Origin: Lucinisca nassula
Taxonomy: Eukaryota > Mollusca > Bivalvia > Lucinida > Lucinidae
Reading direction: 5' to 3'
DNA length: 64,000 nt
Assembly: GCA_963580285.1 (NCBI GenBank)
Contig: OY757019.1
Location: forward strand, 62,764,587 to 62,828,586
In this document: positions 19,940 to 32,839 of the stretch, one piece after another
How the letters are laid out: each line of letters begins with the position of its first letter
Numbering within the stretch: position 1 is the first letter of the stretch
Position numbers and translations under genes: made by a program
Notes under the pieces: model-generated
What the model was told of the DNA's origin: nothing
The model's input: the letters and a program-made list of their open reading frames with translations, nothing else
Database searches by the model: none

Positions 19940-20994
19940 CTGTATACAAGGAGGGAGATTCCATTTGGTACAAAAGGGGTTAAACAATGCACACATGAAA
20001 AAAAAAAAATATATATATATATATAAAGATAAGTAAATAAATAAAATGCATCGGCTTTATGGCGGTGACGGGGGCAAACGAATACAGTTCGATTTCAATT
20101 ACAATTAAAGTACAATTACTCGAACACCTTTTGGACCATAAAAATATTCGGGACAAGGGTAGTTCAAACCACCGAGAGTTGAACTTAAAGCAAGGGCAAT
20201 AAGACCTGTCGCCGGACAGGATAGCTCACCGGAAGTCGCGCTTTGACTCAGTTGCGCAAAGGCAAATTTTCAGACACATCACAGAGACAACGAAGCAAAG
20301 AAAACATCCACTGTTATATTAATATAGTTATATTAAAATATGTCGATAAATGTAGCCACTAGAGCAAAGACAAAGTTTTACTAAAGATAGCCACCGTGAT
20401 GTTGACCGTGACCTTAGGACCCTGAAAGTCAGACTCCCTTGAGATATTATCATGCCCAGCATTTGTATGACGTTATAGAGTGATGACAAAGTCTTTCTAA
20501 CAAGAGCTCCGCAAGCGGGGCATTATACGCCCGTGGCAAATTCATATTTGGTAGACTGAAAACAGTATTCATTGATGGTGGAACTATTTTTCAAGTTTCA
20601 ATGGGTGACAGCAAATGCAAGAAGAGCATGCACAGTGCCAAGCCAGAGCTAGGGCATCACAGAGCTTTCTTCCTTTTCCCTGTATTGCTCTTTCCACAGC
20701 AGACAGCTTAGAACTAGAATTAATCTCATCAGATAAATCATCGAGCTCTCACTATAACTCACACAGCTATCACACAGCTTTCACCATTAATCATATTTTA
20801 GAATAATTACTCTTATAGCTATCACCATTTGTTATACAGCTATCACCATGATTCATACTGCTGTAATTATGTGTCATACAGCTGTCCCCATGATTCATAT
20901 ACCGTAGCTACCATCATGAATCATATAACTACTCTTACAGCTGTCATCTTGGCTTATTTCAAAGATTTCGGGTTTACAACACATAAAAACGAGC
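19940..20994. other. Intergenic with degenerate minisatellite
   Basis: A TA microsatellite at 20010-20025 and a degenerate repeat of CAGCTATCACCATGATTCAT-like units at 20745-20950. No gene recognised. A MITE-end-like stretch (ACTCGAACACCTTTTGGACC, 20118-20137) resembles the left end of the MITE at 42682. Confidence 0.5.
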
Positions 20995-22027
20995 ACTTAT
21001 AGCATTTGCTTAACCTTTAACCCGATAATTCTCGAAACTTTACGCACATCTACACATCATGGTCTTACTACCTACCAAGTTTCAGCTTGATCGGATGAAA
21101 ACTGTAGGATGAGTTATCCGGAAACGAAAATGTTTACAAAAATTTCAAAGGGGCATAACTCTGTTAATATTTGGCGGACGTTGATTCTCGAAACTTTACG
21201 CACATCTACACATCATGGTCTTACTAACTAACAAGTTTCAGCTTGATCGGATGAAAACTGTAGGAGGAGTTTTCCGGAAACGAAAATGTTTACAAAAATT
21301 TCAAAGGGGCATAACTCTGTTAATATTTGGCGGACGTTGACTCTCGAAACTTTATGCACATCTACACATCATGGTCTTACTACCTACCAAGTTTCAACTT
21401 GATCGGATGAAAACTGTAGGAGGAGTTATCCGGAAACGAAAATGTTTACAAAAGCACATCTACACATCATGGTCTTACTAACTACCAAGTTTCAGCTTGA
21501 TCGGATGAAAACTGTAGGAGGAGTTTTCCGGAAACGAAAATGTTTACAAAAGCACATCTACACATCATGGTCTTACTAACTACCAAGCTTCAGCTTGATC
21601 GGATGAAAACTGTAGGAGGAGTTTTCCGGAAACGAAAATGTTTACAAAAAATTCAAAGGGGCATTACTCTGTTAATATTTGGCGGACGTTGATTCTCGAA
21701 ACTTTATGCACATCTACACATCATGGTCTTACTACCTACCAAGTTTCAACTTGATCGGATGAAAACTGTAGGAGGAGTTATCCGGAAACGAAAATGTTAA
21801 CAAAAATTTCAAAGGGGCATAACTCTGTTAATATTTGGCGGACGTTGATTCTCGAAACTTTACGCACATCTACACATCATGGTCTTACTACCTACCAAGT
21901 TTCAGCTTGATCGGATGAAAACTGTAGGAGGAGTTATCCGGAAACGAAAAGTTTACGGACGGACGGACGGACGGACGGACGCCGACCCCATAACATAATA
22001 CGACCGTTTTTTTCAAAACGGGCGTAT
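20995..22027. repeat. Tandem array, ~158-bp unit, ending in GACG microsatellite and hairpin
   Basis: The unit (landmarks CACATCTACACATCATGGTC, AAGTTTCAGCTTGATCGGAT, TATTTGGCGGACGTTGA) repeats about six times, two of the copies shortened to ~92 bp. The array ends in (GACG)n at 21957-21980 and a hairpin CCGTTTT...AAAACGG followed by GCGTATAAAAA (~22028), the same kind of end as the elements finishing at 41945 and 50444. I read it as the body and 3' end of a pearl/Helitron-like element. Confidence 0.75.
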
Positions 22028-23126
22028 AAAAATGACCACACTGTCCTTAGCCTTAAGGTCATGACCTTGACAGTCGAACTCGCTCGAGATATCACCACAA
22101 GCAACACCTGTGTAAAGTTATGGCAAAATTCGTCAACAAACGTAGTCCATACATCCATGTCAAAGTTTTTCGGAAAACTGCCAGTGACCGTGACCTCTAC
22201 CTCAGGACCTTGAAAGACAAACTGCTCAAAATACTATCATACCCAACATTTGAGTGAAGTAATATTAAAATCTATCAATGAGTAAAAGTACTAGAGCGAC
22301 GAAAAAGTTTTTCTAAAAATAGCCACAGTGACCTTGACCCCGAAGTCATGACCTTGAAGCTTGAACTCGCTTGAGATATCACCACATGCAACATTTGTGT
22401 GAATTTAGATAAAAATCTGTCAAAAAATGTAGGCCCTGTAGCGATGACATAGTTTTTCTAAAAATGGTCATATTGGCCTTGACCCTGAGGCCAAGACCTT
22501 GAAAGCCGAACCCCCCGGAGATTTTATCATAAGCAACATTTGTGTGAATTTATATTTAAATATGTCAATAAATGCAGGAACCAGACCGATGACAAAGTTT
22601 TTCTTAAGATAACCACAGTGACCTTGACCTTGCGGTCATTTCCTTGAAAGTCGAACTCACACGAAAAATTTAAAACATCTATCACCATTCCAAGTCTCGA
22701 GTAAATTCATCTAAAAACAATCAAGTAATAATCTTAAATCTTCTGTGGAAAAACAAAAATCTGTGACCTTGACCCAGACGTCCCGGTCATGTGTGATGAT
22801 GCTGCTGATAAAAACTTTTGACCAGTACCTATCATCGGCCCGAGTATGAACTAAATCTATCAAAAGGTAAATAGGTAATGCGCTCCTAAAGACTTTAACG
22901 CAAAACTTTAACATAAGAATTCTAAGTCGGTGACCTTGAACCCAAGCAAAGGTTATGGTCATGAGCGCTGATACTGCTGCTAAAAATTGAGATAAGTATC
23001 TATTAACATTCCGAGTATAAATAAATCCATCCAATGATAAAACAAGTAATGAGCTCCTAAAAGCTTTAACACAAAAACTTTAACATTAAAATTCAAAGTG
23101 TGACCTTGACCTTCTTTCCGGTGAGC
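22028..23126. repeat. Degenerate repeats rich in CCTTGACCTTGA
   Basis: Units of roughly 150-180 bp with landmarks GACCTTGACC, AAAGTCGAACTC and CAACATTTGTGTGAA, strongly diverged. The region finishes in CCGGTGAGCTAAAAA at 23119-23133, the 3' signature of the Helitron-like elements further right. Confidence 0.65.
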
Positions 23127-23427
23127 TAAAAAGGGGGCAGAATCTTATATTGGCGTCTTTTCAACTTTCTTCAAAATAAATGTATGCTGTGTGTACTCAC
23201 CAGAATCGCAGAATCGCCTCATCGAGGCGACCTCAATGAACACAAACAACCCTCATTTTCAAGAGACAGCCACCCCCAGGCAAATCCCCATCTGCATTCA
23301 CGGATACTTCCTACAGACTCAAGAACAAGTTCAGCACATCCGTGATAGACAAACTCTCGTAGTTCGTGCCATTTGAGTTCCATTGTACTGTATATAACAT
23401 ACCCTGCGAGGCCCGTCCCCACAGTAA

Positions 23428-24475
23428 AAAACCGGGACTGAACAAATTATTTGTCTAAATCGCGACGGAAGTAAGGGCGAGGATTGTGGCCACGTAAAAT
23501 CGATTGAAGCCCCCCAGTGGAAATCTTCCACTGACCGTTCCAAGGCGGCTCTTCTGTGGCGATTTATTTATGTTGTTGTTTGTTACTTTGTGTGTGTATC
23601 ACTTGTGTCTTTTGGTTTTGGATGGCCATATGGCCATTTTGTGGGAAAGTAACTGTCCTTATGGCCTTTCTTTGTTTAGGTTTCCATTATGGTCTGGTCG
23701 CTTAATGTTTGTATTTCTTTCCCTTTGGTGTCTTTTATGGGTGGAGTAAGTTAACTGTATCAATTCCTGATCTTTGTTTTACTTCTACTTTGCATATCAG
23801 GGCTGTTTTGTTTGTGCCGTGTGGCGGCTGTAAAAGGTCTCCCCGTACATGCATTTAATGCACTTATTTTTCCAATCCTCAGGGATTGCTTATACAATTG
23901 CTTTTCACTGTTCCATCAATTGACATCCTTTAGATACCTGTTGAAGGTCATTATTAAACCGATGTTCGTTCCTCGTTGTATAACAACTGCTTGTTTGACA
24001 TCCCTGTACTTTAAGTAGACTAAGATGTTTTGTGGGCTTTTGTTGTACCTTCCTTCTATTCGAAGGAATCTTCTTCAGTAATTTTTTATTTATTTAATAA
24101 CCGGTATTAAAATCGCTTTAGTTTTGACGGTATCACAACCTTATTAACCAAAATGAGTATTACAAATACATTTAAAATATCAATATCACCCCTTAGGTTA
24201 CACTCTGCTTCTTCTGTACGGATTCCCCATTCAATTAAGAACTTTAATACTATGTTGCCTTCGGTATTGGTTAGACCCTTAAATTTGTCTTCTGTAACTT
24301 CAGTTAATCTCAAAGGAGCAGGCAATACCAATACTTTTGGGAGTAGTCTTCGTATAAGAAAATTCGAAAATATACTAATCCGTGGAAAAGAAGTGGAATG
24401 TATCCTAGTATTTCTAAGTGCAATGCCAAGAGGTGCAGATGTTGTTCGCATTTAAGCACTGCGTCTACCGCCCTT
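23428..24475 (+). mobile_element. Naiad 3' end fused to Naiad 5' end (pseudo-LTR junction)
   Basis: 23428-23792 is the Naiad 3' UTR from GACTGAACAAATTATTTGTC to its end; 23793-24475 starts again at the element's 5' end (CAGGGCTGTTTTGTTTGTGC) and runs to codon ~100 of the ORF, where it is cut off. The same head-to-tail junction is found at 32477. Tandem copies with a partial leading copy are typical of Penelope-like elements. Confidence 0.85.
24153..24475 (+). pseudogene. Naiad ORF N-terminus
   Basis: MSITNTFKISISPL... and the continuation GAGNTN.FGSSLRIR are shared with 32840 onward in the full-length copy. This copy lacks the eight-base TTC-type insertion present there, so it shows that the ATG at 24153 (equivalent to 32840) is in frame with the downstream ORF. 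A deletion of ~22 bp after the SLRIR codons then puts this copy out of frame before the Cys cluster (TGCAATGCCAAGAGGTGCAG). Confidence 0.75.
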
Positions 24476-24721
24476 TTTCATATTTTCGACGATACTGCTG
24501 TCGATGCACTGTAAGTTTGCAGGGTACGGTTGTCTGCGTTCTGGATCAGGATGTCGATGATTCAACCAGAATGTAACGGACAGATTTACTGGAAATTGAC
24601 CAGTTAAACATTAAAATCTCTTTTAAATACTTCGTCAGTCATTGTGTTGTTAGAAAGGGTTACATCTCGTTGATTAACATGTCAGTCGCTACCAGTGCTA
24701 TAATTTGATTTATATGATTTG

Positions 24722-25021
24722 TGGCCCCCGCCCATCGGGACTTGAAGAAATATATGGGCTGCATGATGCTTCCCCGCAGAGCTAAATCCGACCCGCGCAC
24801 GAGTACTGGTAAACCGCTTAGAGGATCTAAGCCTTTCCAGGCAAAGCGGTGCGAGTCGGACCGCCCATCCTTATAAACCCTATTGGTTTCATTGGGCGAC
24901 AGGGCTTGAGATGTCATTTCATCTCAACGTCGGGTAAAAGTCCCACAAAATTGAAGCAACGTCTCCAAAGTGACCTTTACAGTGATGACGGGGACGTTAA
25001 ACCTCAAATCAAACAAACAAA
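24722..25021 (+). mobile_element. SINE-like repeat (CAAA-tailed family), copy 2
   Basis: GGCCCCCGCCCATCGGGACT to CAAATCAAACAAACAAATAA; full-length relative to the other copies. A partial 3' end of the same family lies at 25312-25370. Confidence 0.75.
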
Positions 25022-25389
25022 TAAAGGGCCGATTGCAACGAATAAAATGGATGTAGCAGTTAGTACGTGATAACTCTAAAGCAACATTGTAAATCAATTC
25101 TTTTTGGCACTAGCATTTATTCATGTACAATAAAAGCAAGTCCCTGTGGTTTGTGAAGTCTTCAAGACAGCAGCTTTAAGTGATAGGTACGAACTGTTAA
25201 GGTAGACAATTTGGACCGACAGCACCGGAATCAGAATTGTTACTGGTGACACGTCAAATGACATTCATTCACCAGGACCTGTGATATGGGAAGTTGGTCC
25301 CTAGCTCTCGCCGTCTCCAAAATGACCAATACAGTGTCGACGGGGACGTTAAACATCAAATCAAACAACGAAGAGGTAAACTTAGTTAT

Positions 25390-26250
25390 ACTATTTTCTA
25401 CCCTTTCAGCCATACAATTGGTCGAATTGGGAAGGGCGTTCCAATAACTAATAGAAACCTTTGTAAATGTTGGTTCGTGCAGTAGGGGCCTGAAACGCAA
25501 ACGAGTGATGATTTCTTGCATTACCCTTCAGAGCTTTGTATAATAGTATAAACGCACTGCCTCTTTTTCTTGAGAGACTCCCATCTTAACGTTTCTAGTA
25601 TCCCAGCCATACTCCCAGTTTCAAACCAACTCTATTCTGAAATTTTTCAATTTATTCTTGAAGGGCCACTCCCCGAGGGTCCCAGAAACATCTACCATAG
25701 TCCAAGATTGGATAAACAAGTCCTTTATATGCTGCCTCTTTTACAACCTGAGGACAATGATAAAGTTTCGTCTCAGAAAAACAAAGCGTTGTATTTGCCT
25801 TTGTACACATGTTGCTAATATGTGTGTTCCATCTCAAGTCATCTGTGATTGTAACACCAGGGTATTTAGTAGAATCCAAATCCCTCTAAGGTGTAAAAAG
25901 CCTCAATTTGGTTGCGTCTCTTCCTAGTTATCGGCATAATATAGCATTGAACAGAATGAAATCTCGTACCCCATTTCCTTGCCCTACAACCTAAGCTATC
26001 TGTATCCATCTGAAGTTTGTGAGTCATCTGCATCTCTAATTTTCCTGTAGCAAACACAGTCGCCTGCAAGCATTCTTATTTCTGAGTCACCGTCAATAGA
26101 AATATCAAAAATAAACAGGCAGAACAACAATGGACCAAGAACAGTTCCTTGTGGGACCCCAGACAAAACAGGAGCCCACTCCGACAGTTCACCATTGAGA
26201 ATAACTCGCGTTTATCTTCAACAAAGAAAGGAATCTTTCTATTTTAGAGT
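25390..26250 (-). pseudogene. LINE (non-LTR) reverse transcriptase relic
   Basis: On the minus strand, in several frames: GELSEWAPVLSGVPQGT (~26180), LQMDTDSLGC, then YPGVTITDDLRWNTHISN and LVYPILDYG. These are the RT palm and thumb of a Jockey/CR1-like non-LTR element (LSGVPQG.VLGP, Y.GV.I...L.W..HI). The YADD region is damaged (a Gly/Asp at the motif) and frames shift repeatedly, so this is dead. Confidence 0.75.
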
Positions 26251-26539
26251 CTTCGTCCGAATTCCATAAACACAAATTTGGTTTTAGTAGTTCCGGAAGA
26301 GGTGTGTCACGAGCCTTCTCGAGGTCCAGAGAAGATGTATCCACTTGTCCCCCTTTGTCCAAGATTTTTACCTACGCTCAGCTGCGTTTCACAGCTATGC
26401 CTTTTTCTAAATGTATGTCACCTGCCTGACGAATGTTTATGTTCCTCCAAGTTGGCTATGATGCTGTTCAATCAATTTACATGGAACACAAGTCAGGGAC
26501 ACAGGGCCATAGATTCGCAATTAACCGTGGCGACAAACA

Positions 26540-27600
26540 GACTGGCTGAATTATCATGGACTTTGCTAAGGCCTTTAATAAGGTACCACACAGAAGGCTA
26601 TTGTACAAACTGGGTTATTATGGGATAAGAGGATCCACACATAGGTGGATTAGCTCATGGCTGTCGGGGCGCACACAAAAAGTTGTACTTGATGGCCAAG
26701 CGTCCGATCCAGTCCCTGTTTTATCTGGGGTCCCACAAGACTCGGTACCTGGACCGGTCCTTTTTTAGCATTCATATATGATCTCCCCGATAATATCAGG
26801 TCATCAGCCCGTTTGTTTGCTGATGAATGTGTACTGTATTGGAATATATAATCTCCTTCTGACTGTCTTATTTTACAAGATGACTTAGGCCAATTGAGAG
26901 GCCGATTGGCAGATGAAGTTCAATGTGGCCAAATGACATTCGATGAGAGGGTCACGACATCTTCCGGACAATCAGATTAAGTTTGATTATTCACTACACC
27001 ACCAAACTTTAGAGCAAATATCTTGGTATCACCATCACTGACGATCTTGATCGGGTCATCATATTTCAGAGATTACATCCTAAGCAACTAGGACTTTAGG
27101 GTTTTTAAGACGTAACTTGGATTTTGCACATAGGCAGACAAAGGATGTTGCATATAAAGCATTGGTTCACCCTCAATTTGAATATGCATCACCAATTTGA
27201 CATCCCCATGTTAAAACTCAGATTCAAGAGGTTGAGAAGGTTCAGAGGACTGCAACTCGATGGACATGTCGGCGATGGCGAAATAAGAGTAGGGTCGCGC
27301 TTACGGAGTTGGAGTGACGGTCCCTTGAGGCACGTCGTGAGCAGTCCTCTTTAACCTTCTTCTATAAGATACACTCTGGTATAGAGTCTCTGGATAAAGA
27401 TAAATACTTGACCTGTGTGACAGCTTCAACTCAAACAAGGGCATCAAAAGTAAATAACACACACTATCATAGGTTACCTGGCCTATAGTGATGCCCTAAA
27501 GCATTCTTTTTTTCCCAGAACTATTCCCCAGTGGAATAGTCTTCCCTCGTCTGCGGTACATGCCAAGTCCGCAGAAGAGTTCAAAGCCCGTACAGTGTAG
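26540..27600 (+). pseudogene. LINE (non-LTR) reverse transcriptase relic
   Basis: Starts MDFAKAFNKVPHRRLLYK (motif A), then VLSGVPQDSVPGPVLF (motif B, one Gly lost), LFADECVLY (FADD mutated to FADE), then across other frames LGITITDDL, ALVHPQFEYA, RRWRNKSRVALT and a C-terminal stretch ending RTIPQWNSLPSSAV near 27550. Order and motifs are those of Jockey/CR1-type LINEs. It is inactive (frameshifts, altered catalytic motif). Orientation is opposite to the neighbour at 25390-26250. Confidence 0.78.
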
Positions 27601-27604
27601 ATTG

Positions 27605-27967
27605 GGACTAAGAGGTATGCGTTTTAGTATATTACAGTACCGATATTCTATGAAAACTGTTTTTTTCGAAGGAATCGGTACTTGATAGTGTTTTTAGCGT
27701 CACAATTTTCTATAAGTGAACAGACAAATAATTCAGTGTCTCTTTGAAACATCGACAGCGTTTATAAATGTTAAAACTTACTTTTTACCTCTTCAAGGGA
27801 GTAAAAAAGCACGTTGTCCCTCTGTCGACATCCGTACAGCTCGGTCGAAAACCGTATTTCTCGGTCGACAGCAGCATTACGCAGTACCGGCTCGGTCGAC
27901 AACACAGGTAAAGAAATTGGTATTACCCCCGTGAAAAAGATCCGATGAAAACTGAAGGGGCTATGAT
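27605..27967. other. Intergenic, nothing recognised
   Basis: No repeat or gene identified. Confidence 0.4.
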
Positions 27968-28172
27968 TTTGTTTGTTTGAGTTGAGGTTTAACGTCCCCG
28001 TCAACACTGTAAAGGTCATTTTGGAGACGTTGCTTCCAATTTCGTGGGACTTTTACCCGACGTTGAGATGAAATGACATCTAAAGCCCTGCCGCCCAATA
28101 AAACCAATAGGATTTATAAACACTGACGGGCCGACTCGCACCGCTTTGCCTGGGTAGGCTTAGATCCTCTGA
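27968..28172 (-). mobile_element. SINE-like repeat (CAAA-tailed family), truncated
   Basis: From TTTGTTTGTTTGAGTTGAGG to TAGGCTTAGATCCTCTGAGT: the tail and most of the body, lacking the CCCCCGCCC end. Confidence 0.7.
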
Positions 28173-28179
28173 GTAGTTT

Positions 28180-28653
28180 AGGGGCTATGGTAATGACAAG
28201 GTCAAAAATAGGAGTCTTCAACAGTAAAGGGGGCTTAACTCTACAACAGATGACCCAACCTCGTCAGAGAGCTTTTATCCCTGACTTACTTGTTTGTAAG
28301 TTTCAAGAAGATTCGATCGAAATAAAGGGGATGCGGTGATGAAAAGGTAAAAAATAAATATTTTCAGCAAAAAAGGACATAACTCCATCAGTAATCGACC
28401 CACATTGCTAGTTTTCTAACTCATCCAAGCTTTTAACCCTGACTTACTTGTACTTAAGTTTCATAAAGATCCCATCAAAACTGAAGGGGCTACGGTGATG
28501 GCAAAGACAATAATCTGCATTTTTAGCAATCGAAGGGAAGGTGCCGACTTGGCCGGTTTTCGAACTCGTCCTAGTTTCTATCCCTAGCCACCTTACATAT
28601 AAGTATCAAAAAGATCCGATCAAAATTGAAGGGGCTATGGTGCTCACAAGTTC
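28180..28653. repeat. ~160-bp tandem repeat family, diverged
   Basis: Three units with GGGGCTATGGTGATGACAAG and AAAGATCC(G/C)ATCAAAA landmarks, the array family that dominates 54-56 kb and 62-64 kb. Interrupted at 28654 by a new Helitron-like element starting AACAAGAGG. Confidence 0.7.
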
Positions 28654-30262
28654 AACAAGAGGCCCATGGGCCACTATGCTCACCCGAGCTCAGGCGGGTA
28701 CTGCCCACTGGCAGCCATGTATGGTTTTAATTTATTGATTATAAAGTCTCCCAAATGCACCCCCGTTTCCAAATGACCACCCATTTGGACTCTGTATCTG
28801 AAATATTAGGCCTTTTATGAAGTGCCAGGTTGGTAACACTGAATGCGTCTTATCATAAGGAACAAGAATATATATGGTTTAGGGGTGTGGATGTGTACAG
28901 TTCCTGAGATATAAGGCCTTTTAAGCTGTGGAGGGGTTGGAGCATGGCCCTGGCAGACCCCAGGAAATCTAAAATTGTTGCCCTTGAATGTGTCTTATCA
29001 TTAAGGACTAAGAAAATATATTGTTTAGGAATTAGGATCTGAACTGTTTCTGAGATATTAGACCCTCTTATGAAGTGAAAAGGAGAGGACTGGCCCCTGT
29101 GGACCGCCAAGTTGGTGTGACTGAATGTGTCTAATCACAAGGAACAAGAATATATATGATTATGAGGTGGGGATCTTAATGGTGTCTGAGATATATGGCC
29201 TTTTAAGAAGTGGAGGGGCGGGCCATGGCATTACACCTTGCCCTAGCACAAAGAGACCCCAGGTTAGTGTGACTGAATGAGTCTTATCACAAGGAACACA
29301 AATATACATGCATAAGGGATGGGGATCTGAGCAGTTTCTGAGATATATGACATTTTATGAAATGGAGGGGATGGGAATGGCCCTGGCGCACCCCAGGAGA
29401 CCCCTAGGTTGAAATCACTGAATGCGTCTTATCATAAGGAGCAAGAATATATATGGTTTAGGAGTGGGGATCTAAACGGTTTCTGAGATATTAGGCCTTT
29501 AATGAAATAGAGGGGGTGGGGCATGGCCCGTGCACATTCCAGGGGACCACCAGGTTGCTGTCACTGAATGCGTTTTATCATAAGAAACAAGAATATATAT
29601 GGTTTTGGGGTGAGGATCTGAAAGGTTTCTGATATATATCACCTTTTATGAAGTGGAGCTGTGGGGTATGGCTCCGGCGCACCCCTGGAGACCCCCAGGT
29701 TGATGTCACTAAATGCGTCTTATCATAAAAAACAAGAATATATATATGGTTCTGAATCATCTCTAAGATATATCGCCTTTTATGAAGTGGAGGTGTGGGG
29801 TATGGCCCCAGCGCACCCCTGGAGACCCCTAGGTTGGTATCACTGAATGCGTCTTATCATATAAAGGAACAGGAATATATATGGTTTAGGATGGGGATCT
29901 AAACGGTTTCTGAGATATTGGGCCTTTTAAGGAGTGAAGGGGGTGGGACATGGCCCGGGCACATCCCAAGGGACCACCAGGTTGGTGTGACTGAATGCGT
30001 CTTATCATAAGAAACAAGAATATATACTGTTTTGGGGTGTGGTCCCCTTTTATGAAGTGGAGGGGTGGGGTATGGCCCTGACGCACCCCGGGAGACACCT
30101 AGGTTGGTATCACTGAATGCGTGTTATCATAAGAAACAAGAATATATATGGTTTAGGGGTGGGGATCTGAACGGTTTCTGAGATATTGGGGCTTTAACGA
30201 AGTGGAGGGGGTGGGGCATGGCTCGGGCACATCCCAGGGGCCCCCCAGGTTTGTGTTACTGA
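28654..30262 (+). mobile_element. Helitron/pearl-like element, 5' end plus ~137-bp tandem array
   Basis: Begins AACAAGAGGCCCATGGGCCA with the palindrome GGCCCATGGGCC (28661-28672) and GCTCACC. The body is about a dozen degenerate units with landmarks TGAATGCGTCTTATCATAAG, AATATATATGGTTTAGG and TTTTATGAAGTGGAGGGG. No coding capacity: open frames here are repeats read through. No 3' end was found directly after the array. Confidence 0.7.
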
Positions 30263-31157
30263 ATAATTAATGATGTAAAATCTATTTCATTCATTGTCAT
30301 AATTGCTTGCTGTTGTACTCTTTATGTAGTAGAGATGCGATACTGTTTTCAGTTCAGTGGTTATGTTTGCTGGGATATTGAATACACACTGGTGAATATG
30401 TAAAATGCAGCCCACAATTAATTAATGATCTATAGTTTGATTTATGTGAACAAAGTCTGTATAAAAGAAATATTGAGAGTCAAAACAGCTCCTGTATCAA
30501 TGCTGCAACTATGGCGACAGTCACTTGTTATTATGTATGTAATATTCAGACAGTACTGATGTGCATACCAGCTGTGTTGTACAACTTAAATACAAGGATG
30601 TGCATATCAACAATGCTGTTTAAAATGTGCACCTGCTTTGCAATGATATAAATTTTGCTCTGATTTAGTATAAACCATATGTCAATATTGACATATAAGT
30701 TAATTATCAAGAAAACAAGCCTATATAAGTTTGACCCATTGAACCCAACTTTTATATAGTAAAACAGGGGTTTATACGGGTATTCATTCTTCTTCTTGTT
30801 TCTGTCCCTGAGATGTGGGTCGTGGGTGCTCGTTAGAACCGCCTCATTGAGGCCACGTTCTGGTGGGCACACGGAAGCTGTGTTTGGGGTCGGAGCAGGG
30901 AAAATGGCACAAATTTCCATAAGAAAATCAGCCTTTTTTGGCGATATGAAAGAAGTCAATATGTCGCACGGATATGCTATCGTAATGATATTTTGGCGCA
31001 GTTCACATAATAGGAATGCTAAAATGTCAAAATAGCTAACCTGTTAATGCTGCGACATCGGTTACTATTATCTACCAGTATGCACAACATGGTTGTGCAT
31101 ACGTTGTTTAATGTATTTAACGTGTTAATACCAAATTGTTCTGTCAACATCACAAAC
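30263..31157. other. Unassigned sequence with half of a foldback element
   Basis: 30706-30880 matches the left arm and apex of the foldback at 44488-44763 (AAAACA(A/C)GCCTATATAA, GCTCGTTAGAACCGCCTCAT), but the right arm is altered. The rest shows nothing recognised. Confidence 0.45.
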
Positions 31158-31437
31158 ATGTTTGTTTGATTTGATGTTTAACGTCCCCGTCAACACTATA
31201 TAGTCCATTTTGGAGACGTTGCTTCCAATTTTATGGGACTTTTGCCCGACATTGATATGAAATGGCATCTCAGGCCCTGTCGCCCAGTGGGGCTTGTGGG
31301 CGTGGGCGGTCCGACTCGCACCGCATTGCCTTAACGGACTTGGATCCTATAGGCAGTTCGCTGATACTCATGTGGCTCTGCGTGGAAGCATCATGCAGCC
31401 CATTTATTTCTTCAAGCACCGATAGGCGGGGGCCGTT
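31158..31437 (-). mobile_element. SINE-like repeat (CAAA-tailed family)
   Basis: Tail end TTTGTTTGATTTGATGTTTA to GCACCGATAGGCGGGGGCCG; near full length with an altered middle. Confidence 0.75.
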
Positions 31438-31537
31438 TGAATTGCAGTATAGTTTCATTGAGTTGGGATGATTTCAAGTCAGTGTTGCAGTCGTGGTGAC
31501 TGTCATTTGTCATTACGGCTTCAACATTTAGTAACTT

Positions 31538-32476
31538 AAACTCCTTAATCAGGGTTATCGGTACCATAAACTACGCAAAGTCTTTTCAAAATTTTATAGA
31601 CGCCATTCTGATGTAATTTCAAAATTCAATATTGGACTTAAATCTCTTCTGCAACAAGGTCTATCGGAACCCGAATTTTATGGTGACTTAGTTATAAATT
31701 CAGAAAAATATTTAACCGCAATGACTTCAGCACCCAATTTCGTAAAATCATTCTTCGATATAAAAAGATTGGGTACAACATGGATGTTATACGACAGACT
31801 GCATGCAAGGTAGATAACCCAATCACGGTTGGCAACTTTGCTTCCCTCTTTAATTGCACGCCGGTGGGTCAGGCCTCAGATTCTATGACGGCTCTAACGT
31901 AAAGAATTATTGAGAATTAGAGAGATCCAATTCAAGGTAATGTTGGTTGGTGCCTGATGCTCTGTTGGGCCCATCGGAGTCTAACTGTTGGTTTTCTTTT
32001 GCTCCAGTATTTCAGTGGTTTCTTGCTGTCGACTCCTCACCGTTGTCTCACCTCTGTGGTTCTTTGATTTTTGTGTTCACGGATATGTTGCACTGATGAG
32101 TTAGGAGGCCTTCATGCGGACTGAACAAATTATTTGTCTAAATCGCGACGGAAGTAAGGGCGAGGATTTTGGCCACGTAAAATCGATTTAAGCCCCCAGT
32201 GGAAATCATTCCACTGACCGTTCCATGGCGGTTCTTCTGTGGCGGTTTATTTATGGTGTTGTTTGTTACTTACTGTGTGTATCACTTGTGTCTTTTTATT
32301 TTGGATGGCCATATGGCCATTTTGTGGGAAAGTAACTGTCCTTATGGCCTTCCTTTGTTTAGGTTTCCATTATGGTCTGGTCGCTTAATGTTTGTGTTTC
32401 TTTCCCTTTTGTGTCTTTGATGGGTGGAGTAAGTTAATTGTATCGATTCCTGATCTTTGTTTTACTTCTTTTTTGC
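31538..32476 (+). mobile_element. Naiad 3' partial copy acting as upstream pseudo-LTR
   Basis: Matches 35706-36645: the last ~120 codons of the RT ORF and the 3' UTR. The C-terminus reads RYKKIGYNMDVIRQTAC to TAA at 31900-31902, showing the original end of the protein; there is one frameshift near 31690. It joins head-to-tail to the full-length copy at 32477, the arrangement known as pseudo-LTRs in Penelope-like elements. Confidence 0.85.
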
Positions 32477-32839
32477 ATATCAGGGCTGTTTTGTTTGTGC
32501 CGTGTGGCGGCTGTAAAAGGTCTATCCTTACATACATTTAAGGCATTTTTTTTCCAATCCTCAGGGATTGCTTATGCAATTGCTTTTCACTGTTCCATCA
32601 ACTGACATCCTTTAGATACCTGTTGAAGGTCATTATTAAACCGATGTTCGTTCCTCGTTGTATAACAACTGCTTGTTTGACATCCCTGAACTTTAAGTAG
32701 ACTTAGATGTTTTGTGGGCTTTTGTTGTACCTTCCTTCTTTTCGAAGGAATTATCTTCAGTAGTTTATATGCTGTTTTACATAATGACCGGTATGAAGAT
32801 CGCTTTCGTTTTGACGGTATTAAAACCTTCTAAACCCAC

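Noticed and set aside
20995..21955. CRISPR-like array
   Set aside because: Units are contiguous and have no unique spacers; the sequence is animal repeat DNA.
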